Assembly (NCBI RefSeq): GCF_002975175.1
Contig: NZ_PCNZ01000019.1
Span: 1-64,000, forward strand
Direction of reading: 5' to 3'
Length of the DNA stretch: 64,000 bases
From: Bacillus sp. MYb209
GTDB lineage: Bacteria > Bacillota > Bacilli > Bacillales > Bacillaceae_G
Every line of letters starts with the position of its first letter. The first letter of the stretch is position 1. Below, piece after piece: positions 28,770-37,747 of the stretch. A program made the position numbers and the translations under genes. The notes beneath the pieces are model-generated. The model saw nothing but the letters and a program-made list of their open reading frames with translations, was not told the origin of the DNA and ran no database searches.

Positions 28770-29969
28770 CTACTTTTCATTCAATGAATTATCTGTTAAC
28801 CCTAAAGCTTTCAACATTGTTTGAAATTTAGCTGATGTTTCCGCTAACTCATCTTCTGGTTTTGACTCGGCAACAACTCCAGCTCCTGCAAATAAACGAA
28901 GTGTATTCTCTTGAACTTCAGCACAACGAATTGTAACAATCCATTCGCCATCTCCATTTAAATCACTCCACCCTAACATTCCTGTAAAGAATTCACGGTC
29001 AAATGGCTCAATTTTTTGAATAGCTTCTCTCGCTTTTTCCATTGGAGTTCCGCAAACTGCTGGCGTTGGATGAAGTGCAATTGCTAATTCTAAAGAAGAA
29101 GTATTGGGATCCTTAAGTTCACCTTTCACTTCTGTAGACAAGTGCCACATCGCTTCACTATGAATAACAGATGGTTTTGCTGGAACATGTAATGTATGAC
29201 AATACGGGCGAAGTGCAGCGGCAACCGCTTCAACTACTACCGCATGTTCATATAAATCCTTTGGTGAAGAAAGTAATTCTTCTGCTCTTCTTTTATCTTC
29301 TACTGGATCCTCGCTTCGTGGTCTTGAACCAGCTAACGGATTAGAAATGACTTGCATACCATTACGTGAAACAAGTAATTCAGGGCTCGCTCCAATTAAC
29401 GTCTTACTTTTCTCGTTTTCATCTTTCGGTAAATTAACAGCAAATGTGTAGCCGTGCTTATTATGCTCTGCTAATTTTCGAAGAAGTTTTTGCTTATCAA
29501 TCTTTTCGGAAGATTTAACATCTAACGATCTAGATAGAACAATTTTTTTAAAATTTCCGTCCTGAATTTTTTCAATCCCTTGCTTCACACCATTCATATA
29601 AGCTTCAGGCTCTGGAACGGGTGTCATTTCAAATGTCAATTCCTCATTTGGTTCAATCTGATTAGTTACCTCTAATTGTAAACAATCGGAAATTCTGCTA
29701 TATTCCGGTACGATAAGTTGAACTTCTTTTCTACGATCAAATGGCAAAGCACCTACAACGATAGGATTTGGATTTCCATCTTGTTTGGCATTACTTAATA
29801 CCGTCTTTACAAGCTCTGGAAAGCTTTCGATTTCACTATGTTTTACTGTAGTAAACGCTCCTTCTGTCAATATCGTTCGATTTGGTGAAGCGAAAAAGAA
29901 TGAAGATTCAGTCTTATATTCTTCTAAAAGTTTTTCTGACAGTTCCTTTACGGCTGTAAGTTCATTCAT
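28770..29969 (-). CDS. dhbC: Isochorismate synthase DhbC
   Basis: 399-residue chorismate-utilising enzyme that converts chorismate to isochorismate, the first committed step. Conserved elements are [34 protein letters not shown] and [10 protein letters not shown] with the catalytic Lys and Glu residues of the MenF/EntC group. I chose ATG 29969, with AGGAGG 10 nt upstream. The longer frame to 30029 runs into dhbA. The dhbA-dhbC gap is then 26 bp. Confidence 0.95.
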   Translation of the reverse strand: MNELTAVKELSEKLLEEYKTESSFFFASPNRTILTEGAFTTVKHSEIESFPELVKTVLSNAKQDGNPNPIVVGALPFDRRKEVQLIVPEYSRISDCLQLEVTNQIEPNEELTFEMTPVPEPEAYMNGVKQGIEKIQDGNFKKIVLSRSLDVKSSEKIDKQKLLRKLAEHNKHGYTFAVNLPKDENEKSKTLIGASPELLVSRNGMQVISNPLAGSRPRSEDPVEDKRRAEELLSSPKDLYEHAVVVEAVAAALRPYCHTLHVPAKPSVIHSEAMWHLSTEVKGELKDPNTSSLELAIALHPTPAVCGTPMEKAREAIQKIEPFDREFFTGMLGWSDLNGDGEWIVTIRCAEVQENTLRLFAGAGVVAESKPEDELAETSAKFQTMLKALGLTDNSLNEK

Positions 29970-29995
29970 AGTATAATAACCTCCTGAATTTTTTA

Positions 29996-30781
29996 TTAAG
30001 CTCCTAATGTAGCTCCGCCATCGACACATAAATTGTGCATTGTAATATGACTTGCTTTATCTGAAGCTAAAAACAATACTGCTTCAGCAATTTCTGAAGG
30101 TTGTGCAATTTTTTGTAACGGAATTCCGAGTCTATATGTATTTTGAGAACCAGCAATTATATTTTCAGCTCCATTCTCATCAGCCCATAGTAATCTTTGC
30201 ATTTCAGTTTCAGTAGAACCAGGAGAAACTAAGTTACAACGAACATTGTATGCTGCAAGTTCTAACCCTAAACATTTCATAAACATCGTCGTTGCAGCTT
30301 TTGATGCAGCATACGCAGCCATCTCCATTCTCGGAGTACTTGCCGCATTTGAACCAACTGTAACAATTGCCCCTGACTTTCTTACCATCATACGTTTACT
30401 TACTGCTCGGGACATATAGAAAACTCCTGTAGTATTTACAGAGAATGTTTTATGCCAATCTTCATCACTTAAAGAGTGAATCGCTCCCATACGTAAAACT
30501 CCTGCGACATTTACTAATATATCAATAGGTGCTATTTCATTTTCAATACGGTTTACTATGTCTTCAACAGCGGCACTATCACTCACATCTAAATGAAACG
30601 TCTTAATACGTGTTTCATTTAATTCATAACGATTTAAGAACATATTAAGCCCTTCTGCATTTTGATCCACTGCAATAACTGTAGCTCCTTTTTCTAAAAA
30701 CATTTTTGCTACAACACTACCTATACCTTGGGCTGCACCTGTTACTAAAACGGTTTTCCCTTCAAATTCCCCTAAGTTCAT
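29996..30781 (-). CDS. dhbA: 2,3-dihydro-2,3-dihydroxybenzoate dehydrogenase DhbA
   Basis: 261-residue short-chain dehydrogenase. The NAD site is [15 protein letters not shown] near 14-28, catalytic Ser is in VGSNAAS and Tyr-Lys in YAASKAA near 150. It oxidises the DhbB product to 2,3-DHB. It is the first gene of the bacillibactin operon, preceded by GAGGAGATG and by the Fur-controlled promoter at 30864-30892. Confidence 0.95.
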   Translation of the reverse strand: MNLGEFEGKTVLVTGAAQGIGSVVAKMFLEKGATVIAVDQNAEGLNMFLNRYELNETRIKTFHLDVSDSAAVEDIVNRIENEIAPIDILVNVAGVLRMGAIHSLSDEDWHKTFSVNTTGVFYMSRAVSKRMMVRKSGAIVTVGSNAASTPRMEMAAYAASKAATTMFMKCLGLELAAYNVRCNLVSPGSTETEMQRLLWADENGAENIIAGSQNTYRLGIPLQKIAQPSEIAEAVLFLASDKASHITMHNLCVDGGATLGA

Positions 30782-30828
30782 CTCCTCTATCCTTTCATAT
30801 AAAAATTATCTAATTAAACAACATAAAT

Positions 30829-30847
30829 GATAACGATTTTCATTATC
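30829..30847 (-). promoter_or_regulatory. Fur box 1 of the dhb operon
   Basis: GATAACGATTTTCATTATC matches 16 of 19 positions of the Fur consensus. It lies just downstream of the -10 element, so iron-loaded Fur would block transcription. Confidence 0.85.
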
Positions 30848-30863
30848 GCTGATGATGTAAAAA

Positions 30864-30892
30864 ATAATACACTCACTAAACTAATTGGTCAA
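30864..30892 (-). promoter_or_regulatory. Sigma-A promoter of the dhb operon
   Basis: Minus-strand -35 TTGACC (30887-30892) and -10 TATTAT (30864-30869) with a 17-bp spacer, upstream of dhbA and adjacent to Fur box 1. Confidence 0.8.
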
Positions 30893-30941
30893 GTATGTTT
30901 TTTATTACATAATCATAGAAAAGAAAACAAATTCACCAATT

Positions 30942-30960
30942 GATAATGATTTTCATTTTC
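30942..30960 (-). promoter_or_regulatory. Fur box 2 of the dhb operon
   Basis: GATAATGATTTTCATTTTC matches 16 of 19 Fur consensus positions and lies about 50 bp upstream of the -35 element. A further partial match, AATGATAATGTTTCTC, lies near 30975-30990. Confidence 0.75.
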
Positions 30961-31130
30961 TTTATCCACACCGAAATGATAATGTTTCTCAATATACTTG
31001 TCAATCTTTTTTTATTTTTCAGATAAAGTATTTTTACGTTTCTATATAAGATTGCATCTATAATCTTTAAAAAGTGCTTTAATTAAAAATTAAATCCATA
31101 ATTCCTTCGCATCTTTTTTGAAATTCAAAA

Positions 31131-31166
31131 AGAAAAACTGCAGATTTCTTCATCTACAGTTTTTCT
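31131..31166. terminator. Orphan hairpin upstream of dhb
   Basis: AGAAAAACTG.AGAT / ATCT.CAGTTTTTCT arms with T runs on both sides. No gene ends here on either strand. It could terminate a small RNA or be left over from a lost gene. The rest of 31000-31388 holds nothing I can name. Confidence 0.45.
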
Positions 31167-31388
31167 TTTCTCAATATTTTTCTGAAAATATCTCATTTTA
31201 CATCTTGCATTTCTCAATGAATGTCATGTATATAATCTAAGATTTAGTAAGAGTTTCATATATTATGTATCACTTTATAATATTCCAGTATAATCCAATG
31301 AGATGTTTTACTCGCTTTTTTCATCAGGGAAATTCCGAAAATTATAAAGACTAGGTAGAGAAAATCAATTAAAAAATAGTTCATAAAG

Positions 31389-31475
31389 AAAAAAGGAAGT
31401 AGTTTGTCAGCCACTTCCCTTTCGTAATTTTATAATATACCGTAAAAAAGCACCCTATTTAATAGGGTACTTTTT
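31389..31475 (-). terminator. Two terminator hairpins after the OFA transporter
   Basis: The first hairpin (31444-31475) has arms ACCCTATT / AATAGGGT with a T-run on the minus strand. The second (31389-31422) has GGAAGT.G / C.ACTTCC arms followed by TTTTTTC on minus. The pair should stop transcription efficiently. Confidence 0.65.
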
Positions 31476-31496
31476 AGTTATAGTAGATTTAAATAC

Positions 31497-32699
31497 TCAC
31501 GCTACGCTGCGATACTCTTCTTCTTTTTCTTTTTTCTCATTAGGTGCTTGAATTAAAATTGCGATAATAAATGACACGACACATAATACGCCGATCACCA
31601 TGAAAGTTGGTTTGAATCCACCTAGAATTGCACCGATAAAGGAACCTGCGAGCGCTCCAAATCCAAAGCCTTGATACACAATTCCGTAGTTCTTACTATG
31701 GTTTTTCATACCGAAGAAATCACCAACAATAGCTGGGAAAATAGTGATATTTCCACCAAAGCAAAACGCTACACTTGCTACACAGACGAAGTAGATACCA
31801 TAATTTAAATCTACGAAACTTAGAACCAAGACTGAAGTCGCCATAGCAACAAAAGTACCAGTAACGATTTTTAAACGGCCGATTTTATCTGATAACGGTC
31901 CTAGAATGATACGACCTAATGTATTGAAGATTGCAACCATAGCCACCGCATTAGCTGCTGTTGCTGCGCTAAGCCCTACAAGTTGAACACCGATGTCTTT
32001 TACCATGCCAATTAAGTATAAGCCACTCATACATGATGTAAATAACATAATAAATAATAAGTATACTTGTTTTGTGCCTAGCATTTCTTTTGTTGTATAT
32101 TCCTTAGTTTTTGTTTCATGAACTGCACCTTGATCAGCGGCTTGATGGATTAAACAAGCGCCAATCACAATCATAGCTGTAACAATTAAGCCCCAGTATA
32201 TAAACGCTTGCGATACACCAACTGAATCAATTAACTTTGCGTTTATGTATTTAAAAATTAGGCTACCTGTACCATATGCAGAGACAGATATACCGGCGAT
32301 TAAACCTTTACGCTCTGGAAACCACTTTATTAAATTGGATAGTGAAGTAATATATGCTGTACCATCTGCGTAACCTACAACAACTCCTGCTAGTACATAA
32401 AGTAATATTAATGAGGAAGCTTGTGAACTAAGCACTAATCCCATTCCTAATGCTAGTCCAGCTATCATAATAAGTTTACGAAGTCCCCATTTTTCTTGCA
32501 ATTTACTCGCAAACAAAGTTGAAAACGCTAAAGAAAGGCTAGTAATTGAGAAAGTTATAGCAACAGCGTTAAGACTCCAACCGTATTTACTAACTAAAGG
32601 CTGATTGAATAAGCTCCATGTATATATCGTTCCAAGCCCCATTTGTACTATGACTGTGCCAAGAACAACAAGCCATGGATTAACCGATGATTTTTTCAT
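31497..32699 (-). CDS. OFA-family (oxalate/formate antiporter-like) MFS transporter
   Basis: 400 residues with 12 predicted TM helices, starting GLGTIYTWSLFNQPL as in OFA-family permeases. GRIILGPLSDKIGRLK is the MFS loop motif between TM8 and TM9. Members move monocarboxylates or dicarboxylates such as formate, oxalate or pyruvate; the substrate is unassigned. ATG 32699 overlaps the stop of a 21-codon ORF by 4 bp, and the GGAGGAG inside that ORF is its ribosome site. A cre-like palindrome overlaps the likely promoter. Confidence 0.85.
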   Translation of the reverse strand: MKKSSVNPWLVVLGTVIVQMGLGTIYTWSLFNQPLVSKYGWSLNAVAITFSITSLSLAFSTLFASKLQEKWGLRKLIMIAGLALGMGLVLSSQASSLILLYVLAGVVVGYADGTAYITSLSNLIKWFPERKGLIAGISVSAYGTGSLIFKYINAKLIDSVGVSQAFIYWGLIVTAMIVIGACLIHQAADQGAVHETKTKEYTTKEMLGTKQVYLLFIMLFTSCMSGLYLIGMVKDIGVQLVGLSAATAANAVAMVAIFNTLGRIILGPLSDKIGRLKIVTGTFVAMATSVLVLSFVDLNYGIYFVCVASVAFCFGGNITIFPAIVGDFFGMKNHSKNYGIVYQGFGFGALAGSFIGAILGGFKPTFMVIGVLCVVSFIIAILIQAPNEKKEKEEEYRSVA

Positions 32700-32761
32700 A
32701 CCGTCTCTCCTCCTCTTTCTATTTCAATGCTATTCGCTAAATATGCTTTTTTCATTTTCAT
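32696..32761 (-). CDS. 21-residue leader ORF coupled to the OFA transporter
   Basis: MKMKKAYLANSIEIERGGET plus a final Val. It has its own ribosome site, GAGGTGG, 5 nt before ATG 32761. Its stop overlaps the transporter start (ATGA), and its GGA GGA codons form the transporter Shine-Dalgarno. This arrangement points to translational coupling. Whether the peptide itself matters is unknown; it has no TM segment. Confidence 0.5.
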   Translation of the reverse strand: MKMKKAYLANSIEIERGGETV

Positions 32762-32792
32762 TTTCGCCACCTCATTCGATTTAACAACTTCA

Positions 32793-32828
32793 TTGTATAG
32801 GATGTTACCGATTATGTAAGCACTTACA
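32793..32828 (-). promoter_or_regulatory. cre-like operator and promoter of the OFA transporter
   Basis: TGTAAGCACTTACA (32815-32828) differs from the palindromic CcpA site TGTAAGCGCTTACA at one base. On the minus strand it overlaps a possible -35 TTACAT, followed after 16 bp by TACAAT. Catabolite repression of the transporter is the inference. Confidence 0.5.
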
Positions 32829-33012
32829 AGACGGAGCGTCAAATATATGGAACCAGTTACATAAAACGAAGGGTGAAATACAAAAAACTGCTTGTTAAAT
32901 ACGTAGCAGCTTTTATAATGTTTTGCATCAGTACGACTTACGGTGGCTTTTACATCCTCTTTTACAAAAAAATTTTATCGAATTATACCATGGCTGGACT
33001 TCAATATTTTGC

Positions 33013-33159
33013 TTATCCTATACAAACAAAAAACATCCTATTCTTATTTAACTCTTCAGCGTTTATAACATGTTGCGTCTGTATTTCTTGATACAAATCA
33101 TTTAATAGTCTTGTAATCTGGCTTCTCGTTACAATGCTTGTAATCAAAAATCCCACCAT
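33013..33159 (-). CDS. Possible 48-residue protein
   Basis: The frame starts at ATG 33159 behind GGAAG, reads MVGFLITSIVTRSQITRLLN then a hydrophilic helix-like stretch, and ends at 33013. Codon use looks Bacillus-like, but the ribosome site is weak and I recognise no family. It may be a decayed regulator fragment. The rest of 32829-33391 shows nothing else. Confidence 0.3.
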   Translation of the reverse strand: MVGFLITSIVTRSQITRLLNDLYQEIQTQHVINAEELNKNRMFFVCIG

Positions 33160-33391
33160 TTCTACTTCCGCATATCTTGTTTTTCTAACGAAACATACAG
33201 AATTACAACGTTTTTACAATTTTCTACATAAAAACAGAAAATATATAATTCATTTACATAATGTTGCACTTTAATTTTTATTAAACAACAAATATTTTAT
33301 TGATAAATAAAATTAAACATTCACTAATATATCTATACGTGGTTTAATATATATAATAAACAAACATTTCTGTCTTTTATAAGGAGGTACT

Positions 33392-33577
33392 ATGAAAGCA
33401 AACGTAGGGGATACTATACTATTTCAACGAAATAACTTAAAGATCACAGCATCTGTACTAAAACTATACACTGAATCGGTCTTAGTTGAAGTTACAGATG
33501 TAAGCGGTGGTACTTTTGAATTTGAGCGAACAATTGTAAATCATAAAAACTATAAAATTTTAAATGTAAATAAATAA
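33392..33577 (+). CDS. DUF2187 family protein
   Basis: 61-residue protein of the small beta-barrel DUF2187 family (B. subtilis YkvS type), shown by VGDTILFQRNN at the start and the characteristic ending ERTIVNHKNYKIL. The family is SH3-like and its role is unknown. AAGGAGG lies 6 nt before ATG 33392, and a strong terminator follows. Confidence 0.82.
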   Translation: MKANVGDTILFQRNNLKITASVLKLYTESVLVEVTDVSGGTFEFERTIVNHKNYKILNVNK

Positions 33578-33581
33578 AACA

Positions 33582-33623
33582 ATACAAAATAGCCCCTGCT
33601 TAACAGCGGAGGCTATTTTGTAT
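33582..33623 (+). terminator. Terminator of the DUF2187 gene
   Basis: Perfect 13-bp arms ATACAAAATAGCC / GGCTATTTTGTAT. It also faces the end of the ArsR-family gene on minus, so it is probably bidirectional. Confidence 0.8.
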
Positions 33624-33635
33624 AATAACACTTCA

Positions 33636-33935
33636 TTAATTTACATATCCTAAAACACTAACAATCTTGCTTGCTTTTAAATTATTAATGTAATAATAAA
33701 TTTCTAATCCTCTTCTTTCAGCTCTTAGCACTTTACCTTTCATTTTTGATAAATGCTGTGAAACAGTCGATTGAGGAATATTTAATATTTCTGTTAATTG
33801 TGTTACATTACAAGTTTTGCGTGCACTTAATTCATTTACAATTTGTAATCGTATTGGATGCGCCATTATTTTTAAAATGTCCACATCTTCTTCAGTAACT
33901 AAACTTTTTTTTATCTCGCTCGTATATGTTGTCAT
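33636..33935 (-). CDS. PagR-like ArsR-family transcriptional regulator
   Basis: 99-residue winged-helix protein. It looks closest to PagR of B. anthracis in length and motifs: LKIMAHPIRLQIVNEL, the recognition helix LNIPQSTVSQHLSKMKGKVL and the wing RRGLEIYYYINN. The metal-binding CVCDL box of true ArsR sensors is replaced by TCNVTQL, so metal sensing is unlikely. PagR-type proteins control toxin and S-layer genes and respond to growth or redox state. The targets here are unknown; the gene is monocistronic. Confidence 0.82.
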   Translation of the reverse strand: MTTYTSEIKKSLVTEEDVDILKIMAHPIRLQIVNELSARKTCNVTQLTEILNIPQSTVSQHLSKMKGKVLRAERRGLEIYYYINNLKASKIVSVLGYVN

Positions 33936-34323
33936 AAGACATTCCCCTTTTATTTGAATTCCTTTTTATTAAAATCTGCTTCTAAATAAAATATTATCTC
34001 AAATATACAACCCTTATATAGAAATAATAGGATTTTGATTATTTAAAAACAGCAATGCTATATAATTTTATTTATTTGGTACATATACATAATACAATTT
34101 CAATTTGTGCTGCATGTGAAGTTAGCGTAAATTTAGGATGAAGATTTTTCAAATAATTGAAACGCTTTTTGATACTATAAGATTCATTTAACTTTCTATA
34201 ATTTTTTATTATAAAACAAAAAACAACTAGATGATTCTACATATAACTATCCAGCTTTTTTAACACATGTTAGGCATTTGTATATACTATTACAAAACAC
34301 ATTATTATTGAGGGGGAATTTAT

Positions 34324-34497
34324 ATGCCAACACCGTCACAAGAACAAGTTGAAGAAGCTCGTGAAACGTATGTCAGTCGTATCATATTGGTTGGCGGATC
34401 AACTTTATTTTTAGTAGGTGGTGTAATATCGGCAATTTCAGCTTTTAAAACTTATAATCGCTTGGAAAATACGCCACCTTCTCCAAATGATTCATAA
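34324..34497 (+). CDS. Small single-TM protein
   Basis: 57-residue protein starting MPTPSQEQVEEARETYVSRI, followed by one TM helix (about residues 20-40, ILVGGSTLFLVGGVISAI) and a polar Pro-rich tail. GAGGGGG lies 8 nt before ATG 34324 and a hairpin follows, so expression is likely. I recognise no family. Confidence 0.65.
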   Translation: MPTPSQEQVEEARETYVSRIILVGGSTLFLVGGVISAISAFKTYNRLENTPPSPNDS

Positions 34498-34529
34498 TTG
34501 CATCGTTCATTCCTTTATATAATAAAAAT

Positions 34530-34552
34530 GCCGCCTCTACTATAGAGACGGC
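34530..34552 (+). terminator. Terminator-like hairpin after the small TM gene
   Basis: GCCG.CTCTA / TAGAG.CGGC stem with a weak T-rich tail, 33 bp past the stop codon. Confidence 0.55.
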
Positions 34553-34657
34553 TTTATATAAAAACATTATTAAATTCATTTGAACTTTATTGAAAAAACG
34601 TTATACCGATTTGGTACAATGTTCAAAGTAATGATAGATACTTTCAATTTGACAAGC

Positions 34658-37600
34658 TTATTTCACCACAAACCTCGTCTGACTACACCCATCCTTCTGC
34701 TTCGTGACCTCTAATACAGCTGGCATTGCGTTTTTCAGTTCTTGCACGTGTGAAATTACGCCGATAAAGCGACCTGATTTTTGCAAGTCGATTAGGGCGT
34801 CAACTGCTTTCGTTAATGACTCCTCATCTAATGAGCCGAATCCTTCATCGATAAACATCGTTTCGATGGAAATACCACCCTCATACGCTTGAATTACATC
34901 TGCCATTCCAAGTGCTAAGCAAAGTGATGCGTTAAATTTCTCACCGCCAGATAATGTTTTTACATCTCGGGTTTGACCTGTATATGCATCGTGTACATCT
35001 AAGCCTAATCCACTCTGTCGATTCCTCTTTTCAACTCGTTCGCTTCGTTTTAAATAAAATTGTCCATTTGATAATTTACGTAGTCGTTCGTTCGCAATTT
35101 GAACAATTTGTTCTAAATACTCAATTAAGATGTAACGTTCAAAGGATATACGACTATCGTTATCCCCTTTCATTACTTCATATAAATCAACAAGTTCTTG
35201 GAATGCTTTTTCTTCCTCATGAATTTGTTCATCAATTCGTTTAATATTTTCATGTAAATCCGTAATATATGATACGGCATTTTGAGCACGTTGTCGTTTT
35301 TCTTTAATAATATCAAGGTTAATTTCCAATTCTTTCACTTGCTCATCTAATGAAGAAATGTCCATATACTCTTTATCTTTTAAGTCTGCCTTTAATTCTT
35401 CAATTTGTTTTGTAAGTACTTCTAGAGATGAGTAATAACTTTGGATTTCTTGTTGTAACTTATCCATCTCAGCATCATTTAATTTAGATTCTGTATATGT
35501 TAATTGATCTGTAAATCCGCTTTGTTCTAGCTCTTTCATAAAGCGTGTGAAAGTCTCTTCTTTCTTCTCTTTTGCACTATTAAATTGATTAGAAGCACTA
35601 TCATGTTCTACTTGAATACGTATATTTTCATTTTGCAAATGTTGATACGCTTCTTGTACTTTCTCCCATTCATCTTCCATTAACCTGAGTTCTTGCAGAG
35701 CATGGTCAAACTGTACTTTCCAAGCTTGTACCGTTTGCAAGCTTTCCGGAATATTTTGCTTATCATGTTCATATGACGTACGAAGCTGCATACACTCCAT
35801 TTCAGTGCGGTGCTGTATTGTTTCTACTTCACGCTTTTGTTTCTGGAGTTCTTCCACTTTTTCTTCTACGCTTTTTATATTCACAGCAATTTTCTTACGT
35901 GTTTCTTCACTTGCTTTTAACGTATTAACTTCTGCTGCTAATTGCTTTCCTTTTTGAACGAGCGCACTATATGTTTCTACTAATTCTTCTGAGCGATACC
36001 CTCGCTTTAGCACTTCTTCTATCACTTGTTCATATTGAACTCGATAAAAATTCCACTTTTCTTCTAATTGAACATGCGATTTTTCCGCAACGTTTTTCTT
36101 TTCTCTTAGCTCATTTAACGCTTTTTCATCAATTGCATTACTTTGCTCTGTAGCTTTTTTCGGGTGATCCATACTACCACATACTGGACAAGATTCACCA
36201 TCATGTAAATGAAGAGCTAATATACCAGCTTGTTCACTTAACCAGCGGCGTTCCATATTTTCATATGCACTAACTGCCTGTTGCATCTTATGAAACGCAA
36301 TTTCTTTTTCTTGCTCGTATTTTTGTTTTTCTTGCCATACATCATATGCCTGCTTTAATACTTTTGCATCTTCTCGCATATTCGTTAGTTCTTCTACTTT
36401 AGCTACATATTGTTCAAGCGCTACTTCTAATTGCTGTAATTCGCCAGACATTCTTTGTTTTTCATTTGTATGCACTTCTAGTTGTTCATCTAACTTTTGC
36501 ATACCTTCTTTTAATTTTCCTATTTGAATTTCAGCATTTTGCAAATTCAACTTTTTCTCAGCTAATGATGCAATAATTGGTTGTAACTCTTCTAGTCTTT
36601 GAACTTGTTTTTTAGCATTTTCTCGCTCAGATGCCTTATTCTTTAATGCTTCATATTTCTCCTGGGCAAGTTCAAAACTGTTCATTATAAGTTCTTTTTT
36701 TGTGATTATCTGTTTTAACAAACTTTCAGACTGCTGTTCATGTTGCATCGCTTCCTCATACCATTGCTCAAATGGTAATAATCGCTTCGCCTGTTCCGCA
36801 TGTTTAAATGATTTTTCTTTCATTTCGATTACGGCACGATTTTCTTGTAAAGTACTGTATTTCTCATTCTTTTGTTCTAAATCTTTGAATTTCTCATTTA
36901 CAGCTTTTGCTGCATGAAAACGTGCCTCTGCTTCTTTTAATTGTTTCGTTTTGTCATTTTGTTCTACGTGTAATTGCTCAACCTCTGCATTGTACCAAAT
37001 TGTTTCTTGTTCTAATGCCTCTACTACTTGATGTGTATTTACATGCTCTTGCTCCACTAATGTCTCTAATAATGCTCCATCACGTATTGGTAATTTAAAT
37101 ACATTACGGAAATATAGCTCACGTTCTTTTTGTTTTTCTTGTAAGACGTCTTTCCATTGTTTACGCTTTTGATCTAATAACTCACGCATTAATTTATAAC
37201 GATCTGTTTTAAAAATGCGGCGTAATATTTCTTCTTTATTTTCCGTTTCAGATGTTAATAATTTTCGGAACTCTCCTTGCGGTAACATGACAATTTGGCT
37301 AAATTGATGTTTACTTAATCCAATTAAATCTTCAACTTTTTTATTTACATCCGTTACATGAAAACGATCGACACATGGAACTTTTTCCTCATCAATTACT
37401 TCATATAATTCGACTGCATGTCCTGTAATTGTTTTATTCCCTTGTTTTTTATGGCCCAGTTGTCGTTTTATTTCATAACTTTTCCCTTTTAACTGAAAAG
37501 TTAATTCCACACTTGTATAAACATTATCATCAGCAAATTGGCTACGAAGCATGTTTGTATCACTGCGCTCTTCTCCACTAGCCTCTCCATATAATACATA

Positions 37601-37747
37601 ACAAATCGCATCAAAAATCGTTGTCTTTCCAGCTCCTGTATTTCCAGAAATAGCGAAAATACGATGCTCACCAAGATCTTTAAAATCGATTACTTCTTTC
37701 TGTTTATATGGACCAAATGCGGTCATTATAAGCTGAATCGGTCTCAT
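34658..37747 (-). CDS. sbcC: SbcC, SMC-like exonuclease ATPase subunit
   Basis: 1029-residue Rad50-like subunit of the SbcCD nuclease that cleaves hairpins and protein-blocked DNA ends. Walker A GNTGAGKTT is near 35-43, long antiparallel coiled coils run from about 180 to 850, the zinc hook CPVCG sits near 521, and the C-terminal lobe has signature TLSGGEKF and Walker B MFIDEGFGSLDEE. Length is normal for the family. It overlaps sbcD by 4 bp, so the subunits are translationally coupled. Confidence 0.95.
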   Translation of the reverse strand: MRPIQLIMTAFGPYKQKEVIDFKDLGEHRIFAISGNTGAGKTTIFDAICYVLYGEASGEERSDTNMLRSQFADDNVYTSVELTFQLKGKSYEIKRQLGHKKQGNKTITGHAVELYEVIDEEKVPCVDRFHVTDVNKKVEDLIGLSKHQFSQIVMLPQGEFRKLLTSETENKEEILRRIFKTDRYKLMRELLDQKRKQWKDVLQEKQKERELYFRNVFKLPIRDGALLETLVEQEHVNTHQVVEALEQETIWYNAEVEQLHVEQNDKTKQLKEAEARFHAAKAVNEKFKDLEQKNEKYSTLQENRAVIEMKEKSFKHAEQAKRLLPFEQWYEEAMQHEQQSESLLKQIITKKELIMNSFELAQEKYEALKNKASERENAKKQVQRLEELQPIIASLAEKKLNLQNAEIQIGKLKEGMQKLDEQLEVHTNEKQRMSGELQQLEVALEQYVAKVEELTNMREDAKVLKQAYDVWQEKQKYEQEKEIAFHKMQQAVSAYENMERRWLSEQAGILALHLHDGESCPVCGSMDHPKKATEQSNAIDEKALNELREKKNVAEKSHVQLEEKWNFYRVQYEQVIEEVLKRGYRSEELVETYSALVQKGKQLAAEVNTLKASEETRKKIAVNIKSVEEKVEELQKQKREVETIQHRTEMECMQLRTSYEHDKQNIPESLQTVQAWKVQFDHALQELRLMEDEWEKVQEAYQHLQNENIRIQVEHDSASNQFNSAKEKKEETFTRFMKELEQSGFTDQLTYTESKLNDAEMDKLQQEIQSYYSSLEVLTKQIEELKADLKDKEYMDISSLDEQVKELEINLDIIKEKRQRAQNAVSYITDLHENIKRIDEQIHEEEKAFQELVDLYEVMKGDNDSRISFERYILIEYLEQIVQIANERLRKLSNGQFYLKRSERVEKRNRQSGLGLDVHDAYTGQTRDVKTLSGGEKFNASLCLALGMADVIQAYEGGISIETMFIDEGFGSLDEESLTKAVDALIDLQKSGRFIGVISHVQELKNAMPAVLEVTKQKDGCSQTRFVVK

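Noticed and set aside
32873-33091. Plus-strand 72-codon ORF
   Set aside because: GTG start directly abutting a poor ribosome site, no family, and Phe/Ile-rich composition expected by chance.
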